A stretch of 64,000 nucleotides of DNA from Natrialbaceae archaeon (GTDB lineage: Archaea; Halobacteriota; Halobacteria; Halobacteriales; Natrialbaceae): positions 1 to 64,000 of the forward strand of contig PWMF01000034.1 of the NCBI GenBank assembly GCA_003559215.1, given 5' to 3'. The translations under genes and the position numbers were made by a program. Numbering within the stretch: the stretch's first letter is position 1; the number at the start of each line of letters is the position of its first letter. This document shows, in pieces, positions 39,731 to 48,872 of the stretch. The notes below the pieces were generated by a model that saw nothing but the letters and a program-made list of their open reading frames with translations, did not search any database and was not told the origin of the DNA.

Positions 39731-41421
39731 CAGCCCTCGCGGTACTCGACGCCCTTTCCGCCGCGGGGGTGTTCCCAGGCGGTGTCGGCGACGATGGCGC
39801 AGGTCCCACACTCGACGCAGGGCTGGGTGTCGAGGCTGACGAGGGTCTCCTCGTCGCCGTTCGTCTTCACCCGTTCCGTGCGGTAACAGCCCCCGCCGAA
39901 CTCCTCGGCGCTGACGGGGCAGGCGTAGACGGCGGCCCCGCTGGCCTCGGTCGACTCGTCGAGCAGTTCGATGTGGGGGTTGCCGACGTCGGTGTCGTAG
40001 GTGAGCTCGCCGATCCGTTCCTCGAGGCTCGGCGGTTCGGCGTCGTTCTTCCAGCGGATGCTCTTTCCGCGTTTCTCGCCGATCACCGTCGGCAGCGTCG
40101 TGTACCCGGTTCGGGTGTCGGGAAGCATCGACACCAGGAACGGCGAGTTGTACGCCCGCTCGAGGACCCGGTCTGCGACTGGGTTTCCGAGCGCGAGACT
40201 GCCGATCGGCGACTCGAGAACCCGATCCACGACGTTCGTGACTGTCTCGCGCTCGCCGACGGTCCGGGCGAGTTCGTACTGCTTGGGTCGGAGCTTGGCC
40301 ATCGTTCCCGAGTCCTCGAGGAGCTTCGCGTAGCGCCGACCCGCGGCCTCGGGATCGGCGTTGCCTCGCGTGATCGCGAAGGCGTCGGCGGCGAGCGCCC
40401 CGGCGGTGACGGCGTGGTTCATCCCCTTGATGATCGGCCCCTGGGCCTGCATCTGACCGGCGGCGTCCCCGACCAGCACCAAGCGATCCCGGTAGGGCTC
40501 GCGGTGAGCGACCTTCTTCGAGTCCGGGACGAGCTTCGCGGCGTACTCGCGTTCGTCGTACCCGTCGCCGATCCAGTGGGCCATCACGGGGTGGGTCAAC
40601 AGGGCGTCGAGCAGCTCGTGGGGTTCGGCCCGTTCGGCGACGAGGCTGTCGAGGTGGAAGACGGTCCCGATCGACAGCGACTCGGCGTTCGTGTAGAGAA
40701 AGCCCCCACCGCGGACGCCCTTGAAGAGGTCGCCCGAGAACAGGTGGGCGATACCCTCGTCGTCGTCGACGCCGAACCGGTGGTTGACCGCTTCGGGATC
40801 CATATCGACGACGGCCTTGACGCTCTGGAACCACTCGTCGGGTTCCTCCCAGTCCATGAGGCCGGCCTCGCGGGCCAGCTCGGAGTTGACCCCGTCGGCC
40901 GCGACGATCAGGTCGGCCTCGATCGGGTCCAGTTCGTCGCAGGTGACGCCGACGATCTCTCCCCCTTCCCGAAGGAGGCCGTTTACCCGTACGTTCGTGA
41001 GGACGCCACCGCCCGTCTCGCTGGTCTTCTCGTGGACCCGGCGCTGGAGCCACGAGTCCATCTCCCGGCGGAGCACGGCGTCACACCAGTCGGTGTCGTG
41101 CTCGTGGAGGTCGGTCAGGTCGTAGGTCTTGACCTTGTCGCCGGCGATGTTGTGGATCCGGTAGTCGGTGATGGGGCGTTCGGCGGCCGCCTCGCGAAAG
41201 CCCTCGAAGAGGTCGTCGATCGTGTACGGTGCGGAGTCCTCGGCGTAGATCAGCCCGCCGGAGACGTTCTTCGAGCCGGCTTCGACGCCCCGTTCGAGGA
41301 CGAGCGTCTCGACGCCGTGTTCCGCGAGCCTGGCGGCCGCGGCGGCGCCGCCGGGGCCGCAGCCGACGACAACCGCCTCGTAGTGTTCACGGTCGGTCGA
41401 CCCGCCGTCGGTCGCGCTCAT
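39730..41421 (-). CDS. fixC: Electron-transfer flavoprotein:quinone oxidoreductase FixC with FixX-like ferredoxin C-terminus
   Basis: VVGCGPGGAAAAARLAEHGVETLVLERG; C-terminal CPVSAEEF...TQPCVECGTCAIV. Confidence 0.92.
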   Translation of the reverse strand: MSATDGGSTDREHYEAVVVGCGPGGAAAAARLAEHGVETLVLERGVEAGSKNVSGGLIYAEDSAPYTIDDLFEGFREAAAERPITDYRIHNIAGDKVKTYDLTDLHEHDTDWCDAVLRREMDSWLQRRVHEKTSETGGGVLTNVRVNGLLREGGEIVGVTCDELDPIEADLIVAADGVNSELAREAGLMDWEEPDEWFQSVKAVVDMDPEAVNHRFGVDDDEGIAHLFSGDLFKGVRGGGFLYTNAESLSIGTVFHLDSLVAERAEPHELLDALLTHPVMAHWIGDGYDEREYAAKLVPDSKKVAHREPYRDRLVLVGDAAGQMQAQGPIIKGMNHAVTAGALAADAFAITRGNADPEAAGRRYAKLLEDSGTMAKLRPKQYELARTVGERETVTNVVDRVLESPIGSLALGNPVADRVLERAYNSPFLVSMLPDTRTGYTTLPTVIGEKRGKSIRWKNDAEPPSLEERIGELTYDTDVGNPHIELLDESTEASGAAVYACPVSAEEFGGGCYRTERVKTNGDEETLVSLDTQPCVECGTCAIVADTAWEHPRGGKGVEYREG

Positions 41422-42980
41422 CGCTCCTCACCTCCGCTTCCGTCGGCGACGGCCTCGAGTCTCGTCTCGCCCGACTCGATGGCTGCGGTGAGCCTGGGCA
41501 GAACTTCGAACAGGTCGCCCTCGATGTAGTAGTCGCTGAAGTCCCGGATCCGCGCATCCGGCTCGGTGTTGATCGCGACGATCGTGTCCGACTCGTCCAT
41601 CCCGACCTTGTGCTGGACCGCTCCGGAGACACCCGCGGCGATGTAGAGGTCGGGCGCAACGACCTGACCGGTCTCGCCGATCTGGCGCTCCTCCTTCGAG
41701 TACTCCTCGACGTGGCCCTCGAACTGGTAGGCCGAGGTGACGATCCCCCGCGTAATACCCAGTTCGGCGTCCTCGAAGGCGTCGACGAGGTCGAGCCCCA
41801 GTTCCATTCCTCCGGTGGGGTCGTCGGCGATCCCCCGACCTAGACAGACGATCACCTCGTGTCCGGCGAGGTCGATCCCGGCCTCGAGCCGGTCGTGCTC
41901 GCTGATCTCGACGCGGAACCAGTCGTCCTCGAGCTCCATGTCGTGCTCGATCACGAGCCCCTCTCGGTCGTAGTCGGGTTCGATCGGGTCGAAGCTACCC
42001 GGGATGATCGAGGCGCCCTGCGGATGGAAGTCCCGACCGGGGTTGTCGAGACAGAGGATCGTCGAGTACTCGAACCCCGAGAAGTCCGGGCGCTTCATAT
42101 GCAGGACCTTCTCGAAGGTCTTCTTGACGCCCGGTTCGCCGGTCTTCACCGGATTGGAAACCTCGTTCTCCTCGATGTAGAGGTCCGAACAGTCGGAGGC
42201 GAGCCCGGAGTCGAGTTCGGCCTGCACCTTCGCCGAGAGGTCCCGACCGTTGTTCGTCGCCGGGAACAGGACGTACCGGGGCTCGTCGTACTCGCGCCAG
42301 TCGGTGCTCTCGACGGTCCCCTGTCCGCGGGCCATATGGGCCGCGATCTCGGTGTAGGGCTTGTGCAGGAACCGCTCGAGACGAGTATCGTCGTGGTAGA
42401 CCGCGACGTCGGCGCCGTAGGCGATCGTCTCCTCGGCCAGGTCCTCGCAGTCATCGCCCATCAGGAAGGCGACGACGCGCTCCTCGGTTCCGTAGTCGTC
42501 CTCGAACTGATCCATCAACCCCCGGGCCTTGCCGAGCATCTCCCGCGAGACCTCGAGCAGCTCTCCCTGCTGAGTCTCGCAGAACACCCACATGTCGGCG
42601 TACTCGCCGCCGTCGAGCGCCCTGACGTGTTTTTTGTCCCGCGTCGGATGGGAAAGATCGTCGTCTTCCTGCTCTTCGTCGCTCTCGCCGTCGTCCGCGT
42701 CCTCGTCGACCTCGTCCGCTTCCTCGCCCTCCGCGTCTTCGCCGACGTCTTCCGCCGTCTCCTCGTACTCGCCTTCCGTCTCGGTGTCCCCCTCGAGTCC
42801 CTCGCCGTCGCCCGCGTCGCCGACCGCCTCGAGCCGACGGTGGATCGCCTCGCGGGCGGTCTTCCGGTCCTTCCCCGCCTGTTCGGCTTCCAGCACCGCC
42901 TGCAGTTCGTCGAGGTCGTCGAGCGTCTCGAGTTCCTCGCCCAGTTCGTCGGCCGCGTACTCGTTTGGATCGAGCGTCAT
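41418..42980 (-). CDS. fixB: Electron-transfer flavoprotein alpha subunit FixB with long acidic N-terminal extension
   Basis: LYIAAGVSGAVQHKVGMDESDTIVAINTEPDARI FAD-binding signature; about 130-aa N-terminal extension. Confidence 0.92.
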   Translation of the reverse strand: MTLDPNEYAADELGEELETLDDLDELQAVLEAEQAGKDRKTAREAIHRRLEAVGDAGDGEGLEGDTETEGEYEETAEDVGEDAEGEEADEVDEDADDGESDEEQEDDDLSHPTRDKKHVRALDGGEYADMWVFCETQQGELLEVSREMLGKARGLMDQFEDDYGTEERVVAFLMGDDCEDLAEETIAYGADVAVYHDDTRLERFLHKPYTEIAAHMARGQGTVESTDWREYDEPRYVLFPATNNGRDLSAKVQAELDSGLASDCSDLYIEENEVSNPVKTGEPGVKKTFEKVLHMKRPDFSGFEYSTILCLDNPGRDFHPQGASIIPGSFDPIEPDYDREGLVIEHDMELEDDWFRVEISEHDRLEAGIDLAGHEVIVCLGRGIADDPTGGMELGLDLVDAFEDAELGITRGIVTSAYQFEGHVEEYSKEERQIGETGQVVAPDLYIAAGVSGAVQHKVGMDESDTIVAINTEPDARIRDFSDYYIEGDLFEVLPRLTAAIESGETRLEAVADGSGGEER

Positions 42981-42982
42981 AA

Positions 42983-43846
42983 TCAGTCACCTCCCGCGAA
43001 CGGCTGTAGTTCCTCGAGGACGGGCTCCATCGCCGCGCCGTCGTCGGGGTCGATCATCGTCGCCTCCCGTTCGGAGGGCGCCTTCGGGATCGGGTCGACC
43101 GAGGAGACGATCGTCGGCGAGCCGTCGAGTCCGATGTAGTCGGGGTCGAGGTTCAGATCGACGTGGTCCCACGTCGTCAGGTGGTCGTCGTGGTCGGCGG
43201 CCCGCTCTTCGGTCTCCTTCCGAAGCTCCTTGTGGCTCAGTCGGTGGGACGCCTTCCGGTAGGTCGGCTCGAACTCCGGATCGGTGATGACCATACAGGG
43301 CAGGGGCGCCTCGACGGTCTCGATCTCGTCGACGTCGCCCTCGACGAGTCGCTTCGCCCGCAGTCGGCGCTCGTCGGGATCGATGTCGAGCGCGATGACG
43401 TGGGTGACGATCGGCCACTCGAGCGCCCAGCACGTCTGGGGCCCGGTCTGGCCGGTCTCCCCGTCGGCGGTCTTGAACCCCGCGAAGACGAGGTCGACGT
43501 CGGCGATCTCCTCCCGATACTTCTCGATTCCCGAGCTGACGGTGATCGCCGTCGCCCAGGTGTCGGAGGCGGCGAGCTCCCGGTCGGAGAGCAGGTAGGT
43601 GTCGTCGGCGTACACAGACTCCATCGCCTCCCGCAGGACGTCGCCGTAGCCCGGCGGCCCCATACTCATCGCGCTGACGTGGCCCCCATGGCGGACTCGG
43701 GTCTGGAGCGCGGCCTCGAGTGCGAACGCGTCGTTCGGGTTCATCACCGTCGGTGTCTTCCCTCGCTCGAGGTGGCCGTCCTCGTCGAAGGAGACCGCGC
43801 CCTCGGAGAAATCCGGCACGCCCTTCGTCAACACGATCGATCGCAC
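42983..43846 (-). CDS. fixA: Electron-transfer flavoprotein beta subunit FixA
   Basis: (V)RSIVLTKGVPDFSEG...VMNPNDAFALEAAL...FAGFKTADGETGQTGPQ; GTG start. Confidence 0.92.
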   Translation of the reverse strand: MRSIVLTKGVPDFSEGAVSFDEDGHLERGKTPTVMNPNDAFALEAALQTRVRHGGHVSAMSMGPPGYGDVLREAMESVYADDTYLLSDRELAASDTWATAITVSSGIEKYREEIADVDLVFAGFKTADGETGQTGPQTCWALEWPIVTHVIALDIDPDERRLRAKRLVEGDVDEIETVEAPLPCMVITDPEFEPTYRKASHRLSHKELRKETEERAADHDDHLTTWDHVDLNLDPDYIGLDGSPTIVSSVDPIPKAPSEREATMIDPDDGAAMEPVLEELQPFAGGD

Positions 43847-43966
43847 GATCTCACCCCTCTTTGGTAGTTGATCTCTCGCACCATACTCGCCTCGTTCTAA
43901 CGCAACTGACACTATTAAGAATGCGGGGTGAAAATCGCCGGGAGAGAGAACGGACCGAACGGGCGG

Positions 43967-44848
43967 TTACTCGAGGTCGCGTTCGGTCGTCCCCATCGTG
44001 ATCTCGCCGTCGGCGCGGATCGAGCCGTCGACCTCGGCGCCGGGCCCGAGCTCGAGGTCGCTACAGGAAACGTCACCCAAGATTCGCGCTCCGGGCTCGA
44101 CGACAACGTCGCCGCTGCGGGTCGTGAGGTCGCCGTGGATGCGGGTTCCCTCTCCGACGGAGACGTCCTCGCGGGCCCGCAGACTGCCGAAGATATTGCA
44201 GTCCTCGCCGACGTCGATCGACTCGGCGCGGATGTTGCCGTGGAGCCGACAGTCGTCGCCGATCGTCGCGGGCGTCGAGACGCGCCAGGCGTCGTCGCTC
44301 ACCGTCGCGTTGCGGGGGACGATCAGCGGATCAGGGGCCGGCTCCGCGTCCTCGTTCTCGTCCTCGTCGTCGACGAGCTGGGAGACGAGCCGCTGGGCGG
44401 CGTCCTCCTCGCCGATCAGTAGGAGTTGTTTGAGGTAGACGAACAGGAAGACGATCGTCGGCATCGGGTTCCGGATGACGATCCAGCCGTTGGCCTCGAA
44501 CCCCTCGTCGATCTCGACGTCGTCGCCGATATCCAGGTCGCCGGCGACTTTCATCTCGCCGCCGATGTGGACGCGCTCGCCGATGTAGGCGTCCTGGCCG
44601 ACCAGGACGTTGTCGGCGACGTCACACCACATGTCGAGTCGACAGTCGGCCTCGGCCTCGATGTCGCCGCCGAACTCGACGCTCTCGCCCGCGAGGATGT
44701 TCCGGCCGCGGACGCCGAACTCGACCGTCGAGCGGGCGCCGACGAGGACGTCACCGTCGGTCTCGAGGGCGACTTCCTTGGCCTCGGTCCCATCGGGGAC
44801 GACGAGTTCGTCGAGCGGATCCCTGCGAAACGCCACGTTCGCAACCAA
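43967..44848 (-). CDS. Bactofilin/halofilin-like polymer-forming beta-helix protein with central hydrophobic segment
   Basis: Two runs of beta-helix-type repeats (GDVLVGARSTVEFGVRGRNILAG; GDDCRLHGNIRAESIDVGEDCNIFGSLRA) flanking PTIVFLFVYLKQLLLI. Confidence 0.75.
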   Translation of the reverse strand: MVANVAFRRDPLDELVVPDGTEAKEVALETDGDVLVGARSTVEFGVRGRNILAGESVEFGGDIEAEADCRLDMWCDVADNVLVGQDAYIGERVHIGGEMKVAGDLDIGDDVEIDEGFEANGWIVIRNPMPTIVFLFVYLKQLLLIGEEDAAQRLVSQLVDDEDENEDAEPAPDPLIVPRNATVSDDAWRVSTPATIGDDCRLHGNIRAESIDVGEDCNIFGSLRAREDVSVGEGTRIHGDLTTRSGDVVVEPGARILGDVSCSDLELGPGAEVDGSIRADGEITMGTTERDLE

Positions 44849-44962
44849 TGTGAACGCCGGGTAATAAAGCTCGCGCGATTCGGCCGCGGGCGTGGCGGCG
44901 GAAGGTGGGTCCGCGCGACCACAGGCGTCCGCTTTTTATCGGGGGATCGCCTACAGCCAGCT

Positions 44963-45172
44963 ATGACGACGCTCGCGTTCGACGACGAGGGAGTCGATGT
45001 CGTGTACGAAGGTACCGAGTTCCGCCTCGAGCGGGAACTCATCGAGGAAGCCACCGAGAAATCCTACTACGACGTGACCGACCACGAGGTGCTCAAGATC
45101 GTCGCCGAGCAGCCGAACCTGCAGGGCGAACCACGACGCGTCGGCGACATCCTGCCGCGTGGCAACAACTGA
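44963..45172 (+). CDS. DUF5800-like small protein
   Basis: MTTLAFDDEGVDVVYEGTEFRLERELIEEATEKSYYDVTDHEVLKIVAEQPNLQGEPRRVGDILPRGNN. Confidence 0.75.
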   Translation: MTTLAFDDEGVDVVYEGTEFRLERELIEEATEKSYYDVTDHEVLKIVAEQPNLQGEPRRVGDILPRGNN

Positions 45173-45244
45173 GACTCGTTCTCGCGTCGACCGCACGGGA
45201 ACGTGCGATCGCGTGACTGCGTTTACCGAATCGGCGCGGAACGC

Positions 45245-45808
45245 TCACTCGTCCTCGTAGCGGGTCGCCGCCGACTCGAAGCCCAGTTCGTCTAGCTCTC
45301 GCCCGCGTCGCCCCTCGAGCTCGGCGACCGCTTCCGGCTCTGGTGCGACGTCGTCGGTGATACGGGCCCACGAGTTGTGGACCTTCGCGTGACACCACCG
45401 ACAGAGGTAGATCGTGATCTCGTGGGAGAGCTCGTCGGCCTCCGCCCCGGCGTCAGCGCCTTCTCTCGTCGAACCGCTCTCGTCGGCGTAGGAGAGGTGA
45501 TGCTCCTCGAGCAGCGGACGTTCGTCGTCGTGAGCGAGCCGTTTCTCCTCGAGCCCGCAGCGCACGCACTCCCGGTCGCGGTTGCGCGACCGGAACTGCG
45601 GGCAGTCGGCCGGCGTCTCCTCGCGGTCGGGGTCGTGGACGGGACAGGCGTACTCCTCGGCCGCTCGCTCGCGGGCGAACTCCGGATCCTCGTCGGGCCG
45701 TTCGAAGGCGTACCGACACCGTCCGTCGTCGGTACACCGATCACAGACGCCGGCGAACGCGTAGGGGTCTTCGACGCCGACGGACGTTCCTCGCGGCGTT
45801 TTCTCCAT
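45245..45808 (-). CDS. Cys/His-rich HNH-like conserved protein (DUF7097-like)
   Basis: CDRC, CVRCG, LEEHHLSY, YLCRWCHAKVHN: HNH/zinc-finger layout. Confidence 0.75.
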   Translation of the reverse strand: MEKTPRGTSVGVEDPYAFAGVCDRCTDDGRCRYAFERPDEDPEFARERAAEEYACPVHDPDREETPADCPQFRSRNRDRECVRCGLEEKRLAHDDERPLLEEHHLSYADESGSTREGADAGAEADELSHEITIYLCRWCHAKVHNSWARITDDVAPEPEAVAELEGRRGRELDELGFESAATRYEDE

Positions 45809-45911
45809 CGCCGTCCCGTTGGTGAGCGCGACGTTTCAACCCCTCGCCGATCCGAACTCACCGCTCGAGTTCTCCGGGAAGCTTTTAGCGGCCCGGCGGG
45901 CACTCGAGGGC

Positions 45912-46265
45912 GTGCGACTGCGCCACCATCCACGGACCGGGGCCGCCCGCCGGCTGGCGTCGACCGTCGAGACGGCCGACTCCGCGATCGCTCAGCTCCG
46001 CGGGCTCATGTTCCGCCGTTCGCTGCCCGAGGGGTACGCGCTGGCGTTCCGGTTCGATTCGGCGCGGCCCCGCGACGTGCACATGCTGTTCGTCTTCGTC
46101 CCGCTGGACGTTATCTGGGTCGAAGCGGGCGTCGTACAGCGCGTTGAGCGACTGCGGCCCTGGCGCGGGTTCGCCCGCAGCGAGGCCGACCTGCTGCTCG
46201 AGTTGCCCGCAGGGGCGGCCGACGGCGTCGAGCCCGGCGACGAGCTGGTCCTCGAACCGGCCTGA
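45912..46265 (+). CDS. DUF192 family protein
   Basis: LRGLMFRRSLPEGYALAFRFDSARPRDVHMLFVFVPLDVIWVE; GTG 45912 preferred because aagcttttagc lies about 27 nt upstream. Confidence 0.8.
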   Translation: MRLRHHPRTGAARRLASTVETADSAIAQLRGLMFRRSLPEGYALAFRFDSARPRDVHMLFVFVPLDVIWVEAGVVQRVERLRPWRGFARSEADLLLELPAGAADGVEPGDELVLEPA

Positions 46266-46826
46266 CTACTCGACGACCTCGAGCGCGCCGTCCTCGACAC
46301 GGACGTCGAACAGAGCCGTCACCGATCTGTCGAACCCTTCGCGGTCGCGATCGACGCGACGGAGGACGACCACGACGTCGACGAGCTCCGCGCCGACGCC
46401 CTCGAGGGCCTCGCAGACGGCCTCGATCGTGTGTCCCGTCGAGAGGACGTCGTCGACGAGGACGACCCGGTCGCCGTCCTCGATCCCGTTCAGGAAGAGC
46501 TCGCTCTCGCCGTAGCCGGTCTCCTGATGGATCGCGACCTCCGAGGGAAAGCCGTAGGAGCGTTTGCGGACGACGACGAAGGGGGTCCCGGTCGCCGTCG
46601 AGAGCGCCGTCGCGTGGTGGATCCCCATCGCCTCGGGTGCGACGAGGACGTCGACGTCCGCGAAGTCGACCCGCTTGCGAAAGCCGGCGACGACCGCCTC
46701 GAGGACCTCGGGTTCGACGATCGGAACGCCGTCGGTGACGCCGTGAACGAAGTAGTCGTAGCCGTCGCGGTCGACGACGGGTGCGGAACGGAGCGAGCGC
46801 GCGAGCGGCTCCAGCGTGGGGTCCAT
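46266..46826 (-). CDS. hpt: Hypoxanthine/guanine phosphoribosyltransferase-like
   Basis: VVLVDDVLSTGHTIEAVCEAL PRPP loop; APEAMGIHHATALSTATGTPFVVVRKR. Confidence 0.9.
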   Translation of the reverse strand: MDPTLEPLARSLRSAPVVDRDGYDYFVHGVTDGVPIVEPEVLEAVVAGFRKRVDFADVDVLVAPEAMGIHHATALSTATGTPFVVVRKRSYGFPSEVAIHQETGYGESELFLNGIEDGDRVVLVDDVLSTGHTIEAVCEALEGVGAELVDVVVVLRRVDRDREGFDRSVTALFDVRVEDGALEVVE

Positions 46827-46965
46827 GTTCTCGTCTACGTCGGGGTGCCCGATGGTCGTTCGGGTCCTCGTTTCGAACGCCGACGGTCGACGCTGACAGC
46901 GACGGATGCAGATGGTGCCGTGACCGGCGAGGTTAAGTCACCCCGACCGAATATGTCGTGGTACG

Positions 46966-47055
46966 ATGGCACGAGATTCGTTCTCAACGCCGGAGTCCGA
47001 GGATAGAGGAAGTCGGGGCAACCCGGCTGGGCGCGAAATTCCAGGGCGGAAATAA
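46966..47055 (+). CDS. Candidate 29-aa leader ORF upstream of the LeuA-like gene
   Basis: ATG...TAA: MARDSFSTPESEDRGSRGNPAGREIPGRK*, 10 nt between stop and GTG of the downstream gene. Confidence 0.45.
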   Translation: MARDSFSTPESEDRGSRGNPAGREIPGRK

Positions 47056-47065
47056 CCCTTCCTTC

Positions 47066-48592
47066 GTGACTACGACTCCGGAGCAGACGATCGCAGCCGA
47101 CCGTACAGTGCGCCTTCTCGATACGACGCTTCGCGACGGCGAACAAGCCCCGGGTGTCTCGCTCTCCCCCGACGAAAAGGTGGAGATCGCCCGCGGGCTC
47201 GAGCGAGCCGGCGTCTCGGTCGTCGAGGCCGGCAGTGCCTGTACCGGCGCGGGCGAGCGACAGGCGATCTCGCGAGTGACCGACCTCGACCTCGAGGCGA
47301 CGGTCACGAGCTTCTGTCGCGGGATGACCGGCGACGTCGACCTCGCGCTCGAGTGCGACGTCGACGGCGTCCACGTCGTCGTCCCCGCAAGCGACCGCCA
47401 CGTCGAGGGGAAGGTCGGCACCTCTCGTGAGGACAACCTCGCGAAGACGGCCGACCTCGTCGAGTACGCCACCGACCACGGCCTCTGGGTCGAGGTCATC
47501 GGCGAGGACGGCTCCCGGGCCGATCTGGACTACCTCGAGGAACTGGCCGCGACCTCCCTCGACGCGGGGGCAGACCGATTCTGCTTTGCCGACACCGTCG
47601 GTCATACGGGGCCCGAACGCACTACCGACGCCGTCTCCCGGCTCGCCGAACTGGGGCCGGTCAGCGCCCACACCCACGACGATCTTGGTCTGGGCGTCGC
47701 GAACGCGCTGGCGGCCGTCTCCGCCGGTGCGGACCTCGTCCACTGCACCGTCAACGGGCTCGGCGAGCGGGCCGGGAACGTCGCCTTGGAAGAGGTCGCG
47801 ATCGCGCTGGAACACGTCTACGGCGTCGAGACGGTCGAACTCGAGGAGCTGTACGACCTCGCACAGCGCGTCTCGCGGGCGACGGGCGTCCCGCTACCGC
47901 CGAACAAGGCCGTCGTGGGCGAGAACGCCTTCACCCACGAGAGCGGGATCCACACCGACGGCACGTTGAAGGACGACAAGATGTACGAGCCCTACGCGCC
48001 CGAGACCGTCGGACGCGAGCGACGGCTCGCACTAGGTAAACACACCGGCCGGGCCGGCGTCGCGGCGACCCTCGAGGAACACGGCGTTGAGGCGAGCGGC
48101 GACGAGGTCGCCGAGATCGCCACTCGCGTCACCGAACTCGGGGATCGCGGTCGTCGCGTCACCGACGCCGACCTGCTCGCGATCGCCGAGGACGTCACCG
48201 GTGACGACCGCGAACGCGTCGTCGAACTGCTCGACCTCACCGCGACTAGCGGCGGAGCCGTCCCCACCGCGAGCATCCGGCTCGAGGTCGACGGCGAGGA
48301 GCGAGTCGCAAGCGGCACCGGATCGGGTCCGGTCGACGCCGCCGTCTCCGCGGTACGCGAGGCGCTCGGCTCGATGGCAGACGCCGAACTCGAGTCCTAC
48401 CACGTCGACGCCGTTACCGGCGGGACGGACGCCGTCGTCACCGTCGAGGTGACGATGGTTCGCAACGATCGCTCCGTGACTGTCGCCCGCAGTGAGGCCG
48501 ACATCACGCGGGCCAGCGTCGAGGCGATGGTCGACGCGCTCGATCGGCTGCTCGGTCACGACACGCAGCCGCTCGCGCCGGCCGACGACTGA
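47066..48592 (+). CDS. leuA: 2-isopropylmalate/citramalate synthase family (LeuA/CimA-like)
   Basis: [36 protein letters not shown]...[38 protein letters not shown]-terminal regulatory domain. Confidence 0.9.
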   Translation: MTTTPEQTIAADRTVRLLDTTLRDGEQAPGVSLSPDEKVEIARGLERAGVSVVEAGSACTGAGERQAISRVTDLDLEATVTSFCRGMTGDVDLALECDVDGVHVVVPASDRHVEGKVGTSREDNLAKTADLVEYATDHGLWVEVIGEDGSRADLDYLEELAATSLDAGADRFCFADTVGHTGPERTTDAVSRLAELGPVSAHTHDDLGLGVANALAAVSAGADLVHCTVNGLGERAGNVALEEVAIALEHVYGVETVELEELYDLAQRVSRATGVPLPPNKAVVGENAFTHESGIHTDGTLKDDKMYEPYAPETVGRERRLALGKHTGRAGVAATLEEHGVEASGDEVAEIATRVTELGDRGRRVTDADLLAIAEDVTGDDRERVVELLDLTATSGGAVPTASIRLEVDGEERVASGTGSGPVDAAVSAVREALGSMADAELESYHVDAVTGGTDAVVTVEVTMVRNDRSVTVARSEADITRASVEAMVDALDRLLGHDTQPLAPADD

Positions 48593-48628
48593 CGGCCGTT
48601 GCCGTTCTCGTCGTTTGAAAGACCGCCT

Positions 48629-48826
48629 TCAGTGGAACGGCTGTCGGCTGAGTATGCCCCAGGGATCGAAGAGGTAGACGCTCGCGAGAAACAGCGCAAG
48701 GGCGACGACGAACAGCCGGAGCGCCACGTCGGTCCCGAACGACGAGACCGGGTACAGCGTGTACGCGATCAGCGCCGCGACGCCGATCCAGAGGGTCCCG
48801 ACGGCGACGCGCTGACGGAGTTCCAT
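48629..48826 (-). CDS. Small two-helix membrane protein
   Basis: MELRQRVAVGTLWIGVAALIAYTLYPVSSFGTDVALRLFVVALALFLASVYLFDPWGILSRQPFH. Confidence 0.7.
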   Translation of the reverse strand: MELRQRVAVGTLWIGVAALIAYTLYPVSSFGTDVALRLFVVALALFLASVYLFDPWGILSRQPFH

Positions 48827-48872
48827 ACCGGGCGGTCACGCTCGAGCGGTATGAAGCTCCCGAAGGCCGCCC

